The notes under the pieces were generated by a model that saw only the letters and a program-made list of their open reading frames with translations, was not told where the DNA came from and did not search any database. Position numbers and translations under genes: made by a program. From positions 45,514 to 109,513 of the forward strand of contig NZ_BLIG01000010.1 of the NCBI RefSeq assembly GCF_009811415.1: DNA of 64,000 bases, in the 5' to 3' direction. Below, piece by piece: positions 48,942 through 56,958 of the stretch. This stretch comes from Alteromonas sp. KUL106. GTDB taxonomy: Bacteria; Pseudomonadota; Gammaproteobacteria; Enterobacterales; Alteromonadaceae. Every line of letters begins with the position of its first letter. Positions within the stretch are counted from its first letter, which is position 1.

Positions 48942-50453
48942 CTATACATTGTAGTCTTGCATATTCAACGTGTTGTGAATACTTGGAATGCGCTCTTCTG
49001 GATTGTGATTCACGTACAACAGCGTACTTGTGCCTGCTTTCGCCAAGATATCAATAAGCTTAAGCGCTTTTTGGCGGTTGAAGTCGTCTAAACCATTGCA
49101 AGGTTCATCCAAAATAAGCACGGCGGGGTGCTTAACCATAGAACGTGCAATCAGCACTAATCGCTGGTCACCAAAAGACAGTGACTGAAACGGCGCGTTC
49201 TTTTTCTGTTTCAAACCTAATACTTCAAGCCACTGCTCTGCCACCATGCGTTCCGCTAGCGTGGGGCGGGTGTACAAACCAATACTGTCGTGAAAGCCTG
49301 AAATGATAACGTGCTCAACACTTGCGTTCACTTTGTACTGCATGTGAAGCGCATTCGACATAATTCCAATGTGCTTTTTAATGTCCCATATGCTCTCGCC
49401 TGTGCCACGTTTTATGCCAAACATGGTTAAATCGTTGGTATAACAATGGGAATTATCACCGGTAAACATTTGAAGCAAACAGGTTTTGCCTGAACCGTTA
49501 GGCCCCGTGATCTGCCAATGCGCATTTTTATTAAGCGTAAAGTTAAGCTTTTCAAATACGGTTCGCTCATCGAAGCGCACGAACCCATCTTTAAGCTGAA
49601 TTAAGGTATGAGGTAGGGAATCTAACTCACTGTTCAGGTCATTGCGGTTGGAGTCATCGCCGTGTTTGTCTTTAGCGTTAAGGGCTGAGGGAACATCTAT
49701 ATCATCAGACTCTAGTGCAAACCACGTGCTTAATTCTGAGCGCAAACCGTCATAGCTAAGTTTATCTTCAGATTTCCACGTAATGGCCAAGTCATCCATC
49801 ACAATCAACTGGGCTTGCATATTCTTGGGAATATCTGCGAGTTTGTTGGCGGTAAGTACTAAAGAAGCTTGCTGCTGAGAAACGAGAAATCGACTGAATG
49901 CGCTAATAGCTTCAACATCCAAGCCTTCAAAGGGTTCATCAAGCAAAATAATAGTGGCATCGCTCAACCATGCCAGCATGATAATAATCTTGCGGGTTTC
50001 ACCTGTTGAAAGTGAAAGAAACCCATTATCTAGCAAATGCTCAATTCTAAGAGCAGAGGCTAGCTCGTTGTAATAACGATGACTTTTATAATCTTCATTA
50101 GCGCGAGCGAATAGCTCGCGAACCTGCGTTGGCTCAGCTATTACGTCTAAAATATCCGCACTGTCTTTTTGTTTTTCTTCTTCAATTAACGCTTGCTGTT
50201 TAAAAACCGATACCTCTGCAACAACCGAACTACATGCACGACTGCCGCTTACGACCTTTCCGTTACCAGCAAGGGCGGAAATCAAAAGCGACTTCCCGCT
50301 GCTATTTTTACCAGCAATTAGAAAGTGTGAAGGTGCGTTTTCAGTACAGAGTGATATTGAAAATGCCGGCGTAATGTATTGATTAGAAAGCTTTGTTTGA
50401 AATTCGGAAAGATACAGCATTAATGAGCGTGAATAAATATGAGGTAGAACCAT
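48942..50453 (-). CDS. ModF-like tandem ABC ATPase
   Basis: 503 aa with two ABC ATPase domains and no membrane segment. Domain 1: Walker A AGKNSSGKS near residue 49, signature LSTGETRK and Walker B TIILLDEP. Domain 2: GPNGSGKT near residue 318, SFGDQRLVLIARSM and AVLILDEPCNGLD. Length and arrangement match E. coli ModF (PhrA). No modABC transporter or modE lies nearby, so a molybdate role is unproven. The start could be codon 12 (ATG 50420). It is divergent from the SDR gene. Confidence 0.85.
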   Translation of the reverse strand: MVLPHIYSRSLMLYLSEFQTKLSNQYITPAFSISLCTENAPSHFLIAGKNSSGKSLLISALAGNGKVVSGSRACSSVVAEVSVFKQQALIEEEKQKDSADILDVIAEPTQVRELFARANEDYKSHRYYNELASALRIEHLLDNGFLSLSTGETRKIIIMLAWLSDATIILLDEPFEGLDVEAISAFSRFLVSQQQASLVLTANKLADIPKNMQAQLIVMDDLAITWKSEDKLSYDGLRSELSTWFALESDDIDVPSALNAKDKHGDDSNRNDLNSELDSLPHTLIQLKDGFVRFDERTVFEKLNFTLNKNAHWQITGPNGSGKTCLLQMFTGDNSHCYTNDLTMFGIKRGTGESIWDIKKHIGIMSNALHMQYKVNASVEHVIISGFHDSIGLYTRPTLAERMVAEQWLEVLGLKQKKNAPFQSLSFGDQRLVLIARSMVKHPAVLILDEPCNGLDDFNRQKALKLIDILAKAGTSTLLYVNHNPEERIPSIHNTLNMQDYNV

Positions 50454-50571
50454 TGTGATGTTTTCTGTTTATGTGTCAATGGTGAATAAGACTTTCTGAA
50501 GAAAGAGTCAGCTGGTAAGTTAGTCTTATAAAGTAAATGCAGCATTGGATTTTTGGTAAGGGAATAAATTA

Positions 50572-51303
50572 ATGAGCAAGGTAGTCATTGTAACTGGGGC
50601 GAGCCGCGGTATCGGTGCCGCAACCGCTAAACTATTGGGGTGTAGCGAGTATAAGGTTTGCGTTAATTACCTAACAGATAAAAACGCAGCTGATAGCGTG
50701 TGCGGCTCTATAAACGAAAATGGTGGCGTTGCATTTGCTCATAAAGCCGATGTTTCCGATGAAGCGCAAGTGCTGGACATGTTCGAGTACGTAAGGAATC
50801 AGTGGGATGAAGTAACGCATTTGGTTAATAATGTGGGGGTTTTATTCACCAAAACTGAGTTAATTAACGTCAGTGCAGAACGCTTCACTAAAGTACTTAA
50901 TACCAATGTGCTTAGTGCATTTTTGTGCTCAAAAGCTTTCGTCAAACAAAACGTTAGAGGTGGCGCAATAGTTAACGTTTCATCCATAGCCTCTCGTACA
51001 GGTGCCCCCTTTGAATACGTAGACTATGCCACATCGAAAGGAGCAATGGACTCATTCACCAAAGGGCTTTCATTAGAACTTGCTGCGAAGCACATTCGTG
51101 TAAACAGCGTCCGGCCTGGTTTTATTAAAACAGACATTCATGCCGATGGCGGTGAACCAGGCAGAGTAGAGCGGTTAAGCTCACAAATTCCTATGCAACG
51201 GGGCGGCACAGCTGATGAAGTCGCACAGGCGATAGCCTGGCTTCTATCACCTCAGTCTTCGTATGTTACAGGGTCGTTTATTGATTTAGCGGGTGGGAAG
51301 TAA
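50572..51303 (+). CDS. SDR-family oxidoreductase
   Basis: 243 aa classical short-chain dehydrogenase. The nucleotide motif is TGASRGIGAATAKL (residues 8-21). NNVGVL and the Ser in NVSSIASRTG precede the catalytic YATSK tetrad. The C-terminus has GSFIDLAGGK, the usual FabG-like ending. It is probably NAD(P)-dependent and reduces a carbonyl; the specific substrate is unknown. The GNAT gene starts 5 bp later, so the two are likely co-transcribed. Confidence 0.92.
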   Translation: MSKVVIVTGASRGIGAATAKLLGCSEYKVCVNYLTDKNAADSVCGSINENGGVAFAHKADVSDEAQVLDMFEYVRNQWDEVTHLVNNVGVLFTKTELINVSAERFTKVLNTNVLSAFLCSKAFVKQNVRGGAIVNVSSIASRTGAPFEYVDYATSKGAMDSFTKGLSLELAAKHIRVNSVRPGFIKTDIHADGGEPGRVERLSSQIPMQRGGTADEVAQAIAWLLSPQSSYVTGSFIDLAGGK

Positions 51304-51308
51304 AGCGC

Positions 51309-51797
51309 ATGATAACACTCAGAGGTTTTAAAACGAGCGATGTAGGTAGGCTGGTAGATATTTTGAATCAACCGCTGGTCACGCAGTTTCTTTCGACAAA
51401 AATTCCCAGCCCTTATACAAAAGAAGATGCCATATGGTGGGTTCAAGAGGGGAGCAAAGAAGGTTTCATAAGAGCCGTAGAGTACGACGGCGAGTTAGTA
51501 GGGTGTATTGGTGTTAACCCAGGTAACTTTGAATATGAAAGGTCCGGCGAGGTCGGGTACTGGCTTTGTTCATCACATTGGCGAAAAGGGATTATGCGTG
51601 ACGCGCTACGCCAAATTATCGCTCTTACTTTCTCAAGCACAAGTATAGAACGCATTTTTGCCTGCGTATTTTCATCCAATCTTGCTTCGCAAAAGTTGCT
51701 GCTAGATGCAGGGTTTAAACAGGAAGCGATATTGCAACGCGCCATTTTTAAAAACGGACGGTTTTACGATAGCCATATTTTTGCCATCTTGAGATAG
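51309..51797 (+). CDS. GNAT acetyltransferase
   Basis: 162 aa RimL-like GNAT. VGYWLCSSHWRKGIMRDALRQIIALTF carries the acetyl-CoA loop, though the usual 'RxxGxG/A' is weak (SHWRKGI). RIFACVFSSNLASQKLLLDAGFKQEAILQRAIFKNGRFYDSHIFA is a clear RimJ/L-type tail. The substrate is unknown. It lies immediately downstream of the SDR gene. Confidence 0.88.
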   Translation: MITLRGFKTSDVGRLVDILNQPLVTQFLSTKIPSPYTKEDAIWWVQEGSKEGFIRAVEYDGELVGCIGVNPGNFEYERSGEVGYWLCSSHWRKGIMRDALRQIIALTFSSTSIERIFACVFSSNLASQKLLLDAGFKQEAILQRAIFKNGRFYDSHIFAILR

Positions 51798-51882
51798 CTA
51801 AAAAGGTATTCCCCAATAGAGTGTTTTTTCTGTGTTGGAGAAAACAACCTCCAAAGGTGCGATTGAATAAAAAGGAGCTTTC

Positions 51883-52395
51883 TTGAAAAAAACGAACATA
51901 TCAATTTTACTCATTTTTCTGGTAATCATTTGCGGGGGGCTAATAATGCCAGAAAAACTCGTAATTCCAGTAGAGGGGGCATCCTCTAACGACTGGAATC
52001 ACAATACGTTTTGGTATGAGTCATGGGGCAGCTCTGGTGTCCACAAAGGGGTAGACATCTTCGGGGCAAAAGGTACGCCAGTGAAATCCGCTACCACAGG
52101 TTATGTTATCCATATAGGCGAATTGGGAAAAGGAGGGAACATTGTCGCGGTTCTTGGCCCCAAGTGGCGCGTACATTATTACGCTCATTTGCAAGAATTT
52201 ACCGTAGAGGAAGGGGCTTGGCTATCGCAGAAAGATAAAGTGGGCACTCTTGGCGATTCTGGCAATGCCAAAGGTAAGCAACCTCATGTTCATTATTCGA
52301 TAGTCTCTCTTATTCCGTTGCCATGGAAAGTAACGTCTGAAACTAAGGGCTGGAAAAAAATGTTTTTTCTTAACCCTCATGAGAAGTTGATATAA
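51883..52395 (+). CDS. M23-family metallopeptidase (LytM domain)
   Basis: 170 aa with a TTG start at 51883 and AGGAG five bases upstream. One N-terminal hydrophobic segment (ISILLIFLVIICGGLIM) could be a signal anchor. The M23 zinc site is HKGVDIFGAKGTPV (HxxxD) and HVHYSIV (HxH). The minimal size suggests a bare endopeptidase domain acting on peptidoglycan crossbridges in the periplasm. No partner is adjacent. Confidence 0.9.
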   Translation: MKKTNISILLIFLVIICGGLIMPEKLVIPVEGASSNDWNHNTFWYESWGSSGVHKGVDIFGAKGTPVKSATTGYVIHIGELGKGGNIVAVLGPKWRVHYYAHLQEFTVEEGAWLSQKDKVGTLGDSGNAKGKQPHVHYSIVSLIPLPWKVTSETKGWKKMFFLNPHEKLI

Positions 52396-52658
52396 GTGCG
52401 CTACGGTTCAATTAATTTGACTAAGTGAAAACAAACCCCCGCTACATGGCGTAACTCAGTATATATGGACTCTTTTCTTGGCGGGCGTTTAAAGGTTAAT
52501 GGGGCTTACTAACAAGCGCCACAAGCGTAGTGAAGTTCGTAGCTGTGGCTGCAAATTTCGATTATGTGACCAAACACGTTTTGAATGTAGACTGTAAAGT
52601 AAGGATGTCGCCAAGATAGGCCGTATTCACGGCTTGTGCGCTTTATTTGTATTACACG

Positions 52659-53270
52659 TTAGTTTGTTAATACGTTTTGTATTAAGTCTTCAGTGTTTAC
52701 AATTGGGTCTTTTCCAAACCATATGGACCACAAAGCGTCGGCCAACGCTTTGCTCTCGGTCTCGACAACTAAGGTATTGTTAAAAAATACCCTAAGCTCT
52801 TCTGTAGAAAGTCGGGATAATGTCAATGTCGAATGCTTTTTCACTTCATCCTGAAAACCAGATGATAGCCTTGCAATATCTTTTTTAATTTTACTTAGGT
52901 CAGAGCCGAAGTTATTTTGCTCAATGCCTTGAATCAGCGCTTCCTCTATTTGTTCTCGAGACACATCCCTTAAAAACTCCAATTCTATACGCTGCGGTGT
53001 GTTTGCGTTTAAAATAAAAGTGATTAGCGCATCTTTGGACGCTAAATTTACTTCAGGCTTCTCCATAAAGTGGCTTAATTTGTAGACGCTGAAGAAAAAG
53101 CGTTTTTTCACTGTCGTACCGCTCAACATAAGCGTGTCGGGTATACCCATGGCAGTGGTTTCACCCACGTCGTTTTGGGGATATTTGGATTCAGTCTCCG
53201 CCAATACTGTCAAAGAAAAACAGGCCATCACTAAAAAATTAAGAACGCGGATTAAAATCACCTTCGACAA
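52659..53270 (-). CDS. Chalcone-isomerase-like periplasmic protein
   Basis: 203 aa, TTG start at 53270 with GAGGAA upstream. A signal peptide ends near TVLAETES. The body resembles the bacterial chalcone-isomerase-like family: GIPDTLMLSGTTVKKRFFFSVYKLSHFME is its hallmark opening and LVVETESKALADALWSIWFGKDPI its close. Bacterial members are not known to act on flavonoids; a fatty-acid- or lipid-binding role has been suggested for relatives. It has an isolated position. Confidence 0.85.
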   Translation of the reverse strand: MSKVILIRVLNFLVMACFSLTVLAETESKYPQNDVGETTAMGIPDTLMLSGTTVKKRFFFSVYKLSHFMEKPEVNLASKDALITFILNANTPQRIELEFLRDVSREQIEEALIQGIEQNNFGSDLSKIKKDIARLSSGFQDEVKKHSTLTLSRLSTEELRVFFNNTLVVETESKALADALWSIWFGKDPIVNTEDLIQNVLTN

Positions 53271-53422
53271 AGCTGTTCCTCTGATAAAACTATGGAAATA
53301 GGTATCTACTTATTTATATATCAGTGGCAATACTGATATCGTTAATTACAGTTCACGACTATTTGCGATCAATTTTTATATTTCCTCAGTAAGAAGAGAG
53401 ATGACAAAAAATAGAGGCTCAC

Positions 53423-54151
53423 TTGAAGTTTACACGCTTTCTTCTTTATGTTCCCTTCATTGTTACGTTGAGTAACCAAAGTCAGGCAGATTACCTGCAG
53501 GGCTGCAATGATCCCAAGTATCTAGACTATATTTCACAGCGTTTTGCATATCTTGAATCAAGAAATCGTCGATTGCTAAATGATACATGGCAAGACTACC
53601 AGCTGAGTTTGTCGAACAACAGTAATCCATATCAGGTGCTTAATAACGTAAGCCGGCACATAAAATATAGCGCGCAATTTGAGCCTATTGATACAGTTGA
53701 ATTGAAGATAGAAAGCGCATTTGAATATGCGAATAAAATGAGCACTGAACAACAAATCGCGGGCGACGTTTACGATGGCTTTAGTAGTGAAAATCACTAC
53801 GTAGATATTGCAAGAGCATGGATAGCCTACCGAGAAGGCAATCTTGAGTTGGCATTTAACGCGCTTCAAGATTCGATCAAGGATATTGACTCTGCGCTGT
53901 TAAGCGCTTTCGGCCCAGACTTTGATTTAGTACGTCAACTTTATAACGATGGTCATGTTAAACCGGTGGTTTCATACATCAAAAAGACAGCATCGTTTTG
54001 GACTGGCAAGCGACCGGATGCTTTGCGTGGTGCGTGGCTACGTATGATTAACGCCGGATGTAAAATACAGTTCGACACTATTGATACAATAAAAGCGGAA
54101 CAGTTAGGCATTAGTACGATTAACGTACAAAAAGCGCTTGGTCTTGATTAA
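53423..54151 (+). CDS. Exported uncharacterised protein (242 aa)
   Basis: The start is TTG at 53423, with AGAGG nearby. The N-terminus (KFTRFLLYVPFIVTLSNQSQADY) is a signal peptide. The mature part is helical and acidic, with three cysteines in total or fewer, and a TPR-like stretch (YVDIARAWIAYREGNLELAFNALQDSIKDID). I do not recognise a family. It precedes the FlgO-domain cluster by 520 bp and is probably separate from it. Confidence 0.65.
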   Translation: MKFTRFLLYVPFIVTLSNQSQADYLQGCNDPKYLDYISQRFAYLESRNRRLLNDTWQDYQLSLSNNSNPYQVLNNVSRHIKYSAQFEPIDTVELKIESAFEYANKMSTEQQIAGDVYDGFSSENHYVDIARAWIAYREGNLELAFNALQDSIKDIDSALLSAFGPDFDLVRQLYNDGHVKPVVSYIKKTASFWTGKRPDALRGAWLRMINAGCKIQFDTIDTIKAEQLGISTINVQKALGLD

Positions 54152-54674
54152 CCAGTGCTGCCTGTTTTAGCTAGAGGTGTATGAACTCTTTATTCAGCCC
54201 CTTAAATTGCATTCAATGTGATTGCAAACTCACCTTATGTTTATATAAACGATATGCAGAGCATAATTTGAAAACGATTGAATGACAAAAACAGATCCAT
54301 TCAGATACTGATTAGGGCTAAAGCACAGCCAAAGGGTAGGGCTGTTATATCAAAACGGCATTATATTCGGCAAAGGCGGCAACAAGTTACCGTCTTTTAC
54401 TTTATGTACTCATCGAACCGAGACACACAGTACGGCCGTTCTTTTGTGGTTAGCCTTTCGAAACCCATTAAAGCAAGCACAAAGGTCAAAAACGGACAAC
54501 TGCTGCCTCACATATTCCGCCTTTAAATGCATAGCACCATTGCTTGGTGTGAATATTGCAAGCCAGCGTTTAAAATGATTAAAAACAAAGTCAGCCTTCT
54601 AGGCTGCACAACCCCTAACATCGGCTTTTTAGTATTAGGCGGTGATAATTTGACGTTTTTAACGGACATGTCTC
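54152..54674. other. Intergenic region before the FlgO-domain cluster
   Basis: 523 bp. An 82-codon open frame (54278-54526) opens with TTG, has an unusual Arg/Lys/Gln composition, and lacks a ribosome binding site; I do not call it a gene. A small CAGCCT/AGGCTG hairpin lies at 54592-54606. A sigma54-like GG-N10-GC sequence (TTGGTGTGAATATTGCA) is at 54544-54560, upstream of the FlgO-like genes. Confidence 0.4.
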
Positions 54675-55340
54675 ATGAATAGTATGAAAAATAACGACGC
54701 TCACGCTTTTTTGACAGAAGGCGGTAGTAGATTAGCAAAAGTGCTGTCATATGCCGCGCTTTGTGTGGGTTTGCTCGCGGGCTGTTCAACGTCTGAAGCG
54801 CAGAAAAGTCAGTTTTCACAAACCAATACCGGTGACGTATCGGCGCTAGGCAATGTGGAATACCATACTTATCTGTTAGCTAACGAGCTTTTCGCCGATG
54901 TGGGCCCAGCACGCCAGTCTCGCTATGCGGTAGTAGGTTTTGTCCCTGCCGATACCATGAAATACAGCGCCGAGCATCAACATCCGTTAATGTTGTTGGG
55001 TCATCAGCTTGAACAGGGAATGATTACTGAGGCCACGAAAAGAGGCTTTTCTACTCAAGAATTTAAGCTTTCGAACGATATAATTGTTAGTGACGAAAGC
55101 GACAGAGTATTAACGCGCGATATTGACCTGCTTTCTAATGTCGAACGCGTCGATTTTTATATTACCGGCACCATGGTTTATCAAGAATCAGGCGCGGTTG
55201 TTAATGCGCGAATTATTAACGCGAGAAATAAAAACATTGTCGCTGCGGCAACCCGTTTTTTCCCTGCCGAATTGTTTTGGCGAGAAGAGCAAGTCACCAC
55301 CAGAAACGGCAAGTTATACAGAACTGAAGGTACGAGGTAA
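54675..55340 (+). CDS. FlgO-domain outer membrane lipoprotein, copy 1
   Basis: 221 aa. A long n-region and a hydrophobic helix end in the lipobox LLAGC (Cys37). The FlgO domain (about 60-210) contains YHTYLLANELF, DIDLL and the family core ITGTMVYQESGAVVNARII, closing with VAAATRFFPAELF. In Vibrio, FlgO is an outer-membrane flagellar protein needed for full motility. The genes normally next to it (flgP, flgT, flgM) are not adjacent here. It is first of three tandem paralogs, separated by 4 and 10 bp. Confidence 0.85.
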   Translation: MNSMKNNDAHAFLTEGGSRLAKVLSYAALCVGLLAGCSTSEAQKSQFSQTNTGDVSALGNVEYHTYLLANELFADVGPARQSRYAVVGFVPADTMKYSAEHQHPLMLLGHQLEQGMITEATKRGFSTQEFKLSNDIIVSDESDRVLTRDIDLLSNVERVDFYITGTMVYQESGAVVNARIINARNKNIVAAATRFFPAELFWREEQVTTRNGKLYRTEGTR

Positions 55341-55344
55341 CCCC

Positions 55345-56109
55345 ATGAAAAGACGAAATCAATACGCGGCGCTTTCGCTATGTGCTTCATTGCTCAGCGT
55401 GAGTGGGTGCTCTATGATGATGGGGGAAGAAGAGGTGGCTGAACAAACACCTCAGCGCCCGGCCATGAATGTAATCGATATTACTGCCGCTGACCGTGCT
55501 CCCGCTAAACCGGTTGAAAACACCGGTGACACGCAGTCTCAGGGTATGGACGCGTACGGTGCTATCGGCCAGCCACCGCTTTATTCAAGTGTGCAAGGCG
55601 CGTACAAAGGGCGTCCTTTGACCAAACACATTGGTGACTATGTAAAGAACATGGCGCAAGATTTGATTGCCAATATGGAATACGTCAATAATAAAACACC
55701 TATCGGTGTTACACACTTTGCATTACTAGACACTGACCTACAAAAAACGGATTTGCTGGGCCGTCAAATGGCTGAATCGTTCGTTCATGAATTGCATAAA
55801 TTCCGCGTGCCCGTTATCGATTTTAAAGCTACCGAGTATATTCGCATCACCGATAACGGTGATTTTGTATTAAGCCGAGACTACTTAGAGTTAAGCAGCA
55901 GCCTTCCTATTGAATACGTTCTTACTGGGACCATGACCAAGCACCAAGGTGGTGTGTTAGTAAACGCGCGTATTTTAGGCATGGAGTCACGCGCTGTTGT
56001 GGCAACAGCACAAATGTTAGTGCCGTTTTATGTGGTTGACGCACTTATTCCAAGTGACGGTAGCCAGCAAAACGGTATGCGCGATGGCGTTAAGTTAAGT
56101 CGCGGCTAG
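55345..56109 (+). CDS. FlgO-domain lipoprotein, copy 2
   Basis: 254 aa from the ATG at 55345, preceded by GAGGTAA; the longer frame from 55123 overlaps copy 1 and is rejected. The lipobox is SVSGC (Cys22). After a Pro/Thr-rich linker the FlgO domain shows PVIDFKATEYIRITDNGDFVLSRD and LTGTMTKHQGGVLVNARIL. It shares the core with copies 1 and 3 but has diverged strongly. Probably co-translated with both neighbours. Confidence 0.87.
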   Translation: MKRRNQYAALSLCASLLSVSGCSMMMGEEEVAEQTPQRPAMNVIDITAADRAPAKPVENTGDTQSQGMDAYGAIGQPPLYSSVQGAYKGRPLTKHIGDYVKNMAQDLIANMEYVNNKTPIGVTHFALLDTDLQKTDLLGRQMAESFVHELHKFRVPVIDFKATEYIRITDNGDFVLSRDYLELSSSLPIEYVLTGTMTKHQGGVLVNARILGMESRAVVATAQMLVPFYVVDALIPSDGSQQNGMRDGVKLSRG

Positions 56110-56119
56110 GAGTTTCAAT

Positions 56120-56845
56120 ATGGTGTTCGTAAAGAAGCGTGTTCCAAGTAGCTGGATGTTCCTTAGCATCGTGTTGAGCGCGTGTATGACAGGGTGCACC
56201 AGTACAGAGTCTATAGGCTCGTTTTGGTTAGGTGACGACGGTGAAATTACCCATCATGCCGAGCCAGTGCCTGTACCTAGCCGGTCAGGGTTAGTTTACA
56301 CGCCAGACTCACGAGACAGACAGTATCAGCAGCACGTTGAGGTAGAGCCAGGCTATAAAGATCCACTACACCATGGCTATTCACCAGCGCGAACGCACAA
56401 GCGTTTAAATGATTACGCGTCGCAGCTTGCGATGGCGTTAATGGACAACGCCACCCGTCTTACGCAACAAGATATGGTGGGTGTGGCAAGTTTTGTGAGG
56501 CTGAATCAGTCGTTGAGCGACAGTACCGTATTAGGTAATCAGCTTTCAGAGTACCTTATTGCCGAGCTTCAAGACTTTGGGTTAGCTGTTGTCGATTTTA
56601 AATTGGCAGGTGGCATCACCGTTACACCCGTTGGCGATTTCGTCCTCACGCGCGATGGTACTGCGCTAGCTAAACAGGTCGAAATGGACCATGTTGTAAC
56701 CGGCACCATTATTGAAGACGACAGAGGCGTGAGGGTGAACGCGCGTATCGTGTCGCTGGAAAATAAGCAAGTTGTGGCAAGTGCCAACGTATACATTCCC
56801 GCTTTTATCGTGATGGATTTAAATAAAATGGCTAGCGTAAACTAG
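56120..56845 (+). CDS. FlgO-domain lipoprotein, copy 3
   Basis: 241 aa; GGAGT lies seven bases before the ATG. The N-terminus has two possible lipobox cysteines (Cys22 in VLSAC, Cys26 in MTGC). The FlgO domain shows VVDFKLAGGITVTPVGDFVLTRDGTAL and VTGTIIEDDRGVRVNARIV. Third member of the tandem set. The three products may assemble together at the outer membrane, for example as a ring, but this is inference. Confidence 0.87.
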   Translation: MVFVKKRVPSSWMFLSIVLSACMTGCTSTESIGSFWLGDDGEITHHAEPVPVPSRSGLVYTPDSRDRQYQQHVEVEPGYKDPLHHGYSPARTHKRLNDYASQLAMALMDNATRLTQQDMVGVASFVRLNQSLSDSTVLGNQLSEYLIAELQDFGLAVVDFKLAGGITVTPVGDFVLTRDGTALAKQVEMDHVVTGTIIEDDRGVRVNARIVSLENKQVVASANVYIPAFIVMDLNKMASVN

Positions 56846-56958
56846 CCATTTATTTTCATTGTGCTTTGCCTTAGACAGTGAATCCTTTCATGTTCGTTTG
56901 AACACCGCTAAATATCCGAACTTACATTCCTAGGCAGTAAGAGAACGCTGGCGAGACG

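Noticed and set aside
52659..53270. Flavonoid chalcone isomerase activity
   Set aside because: The bacterial family shares the fold but is not known to act on chalcones; only family membership is supported.
54278..54526. 82-codon open frame before the FlgO-domain cluster
   Set aside because: TTG start without a ribosome binding site, skewed composition, no recognisable family and no coupling to the downstream genes.
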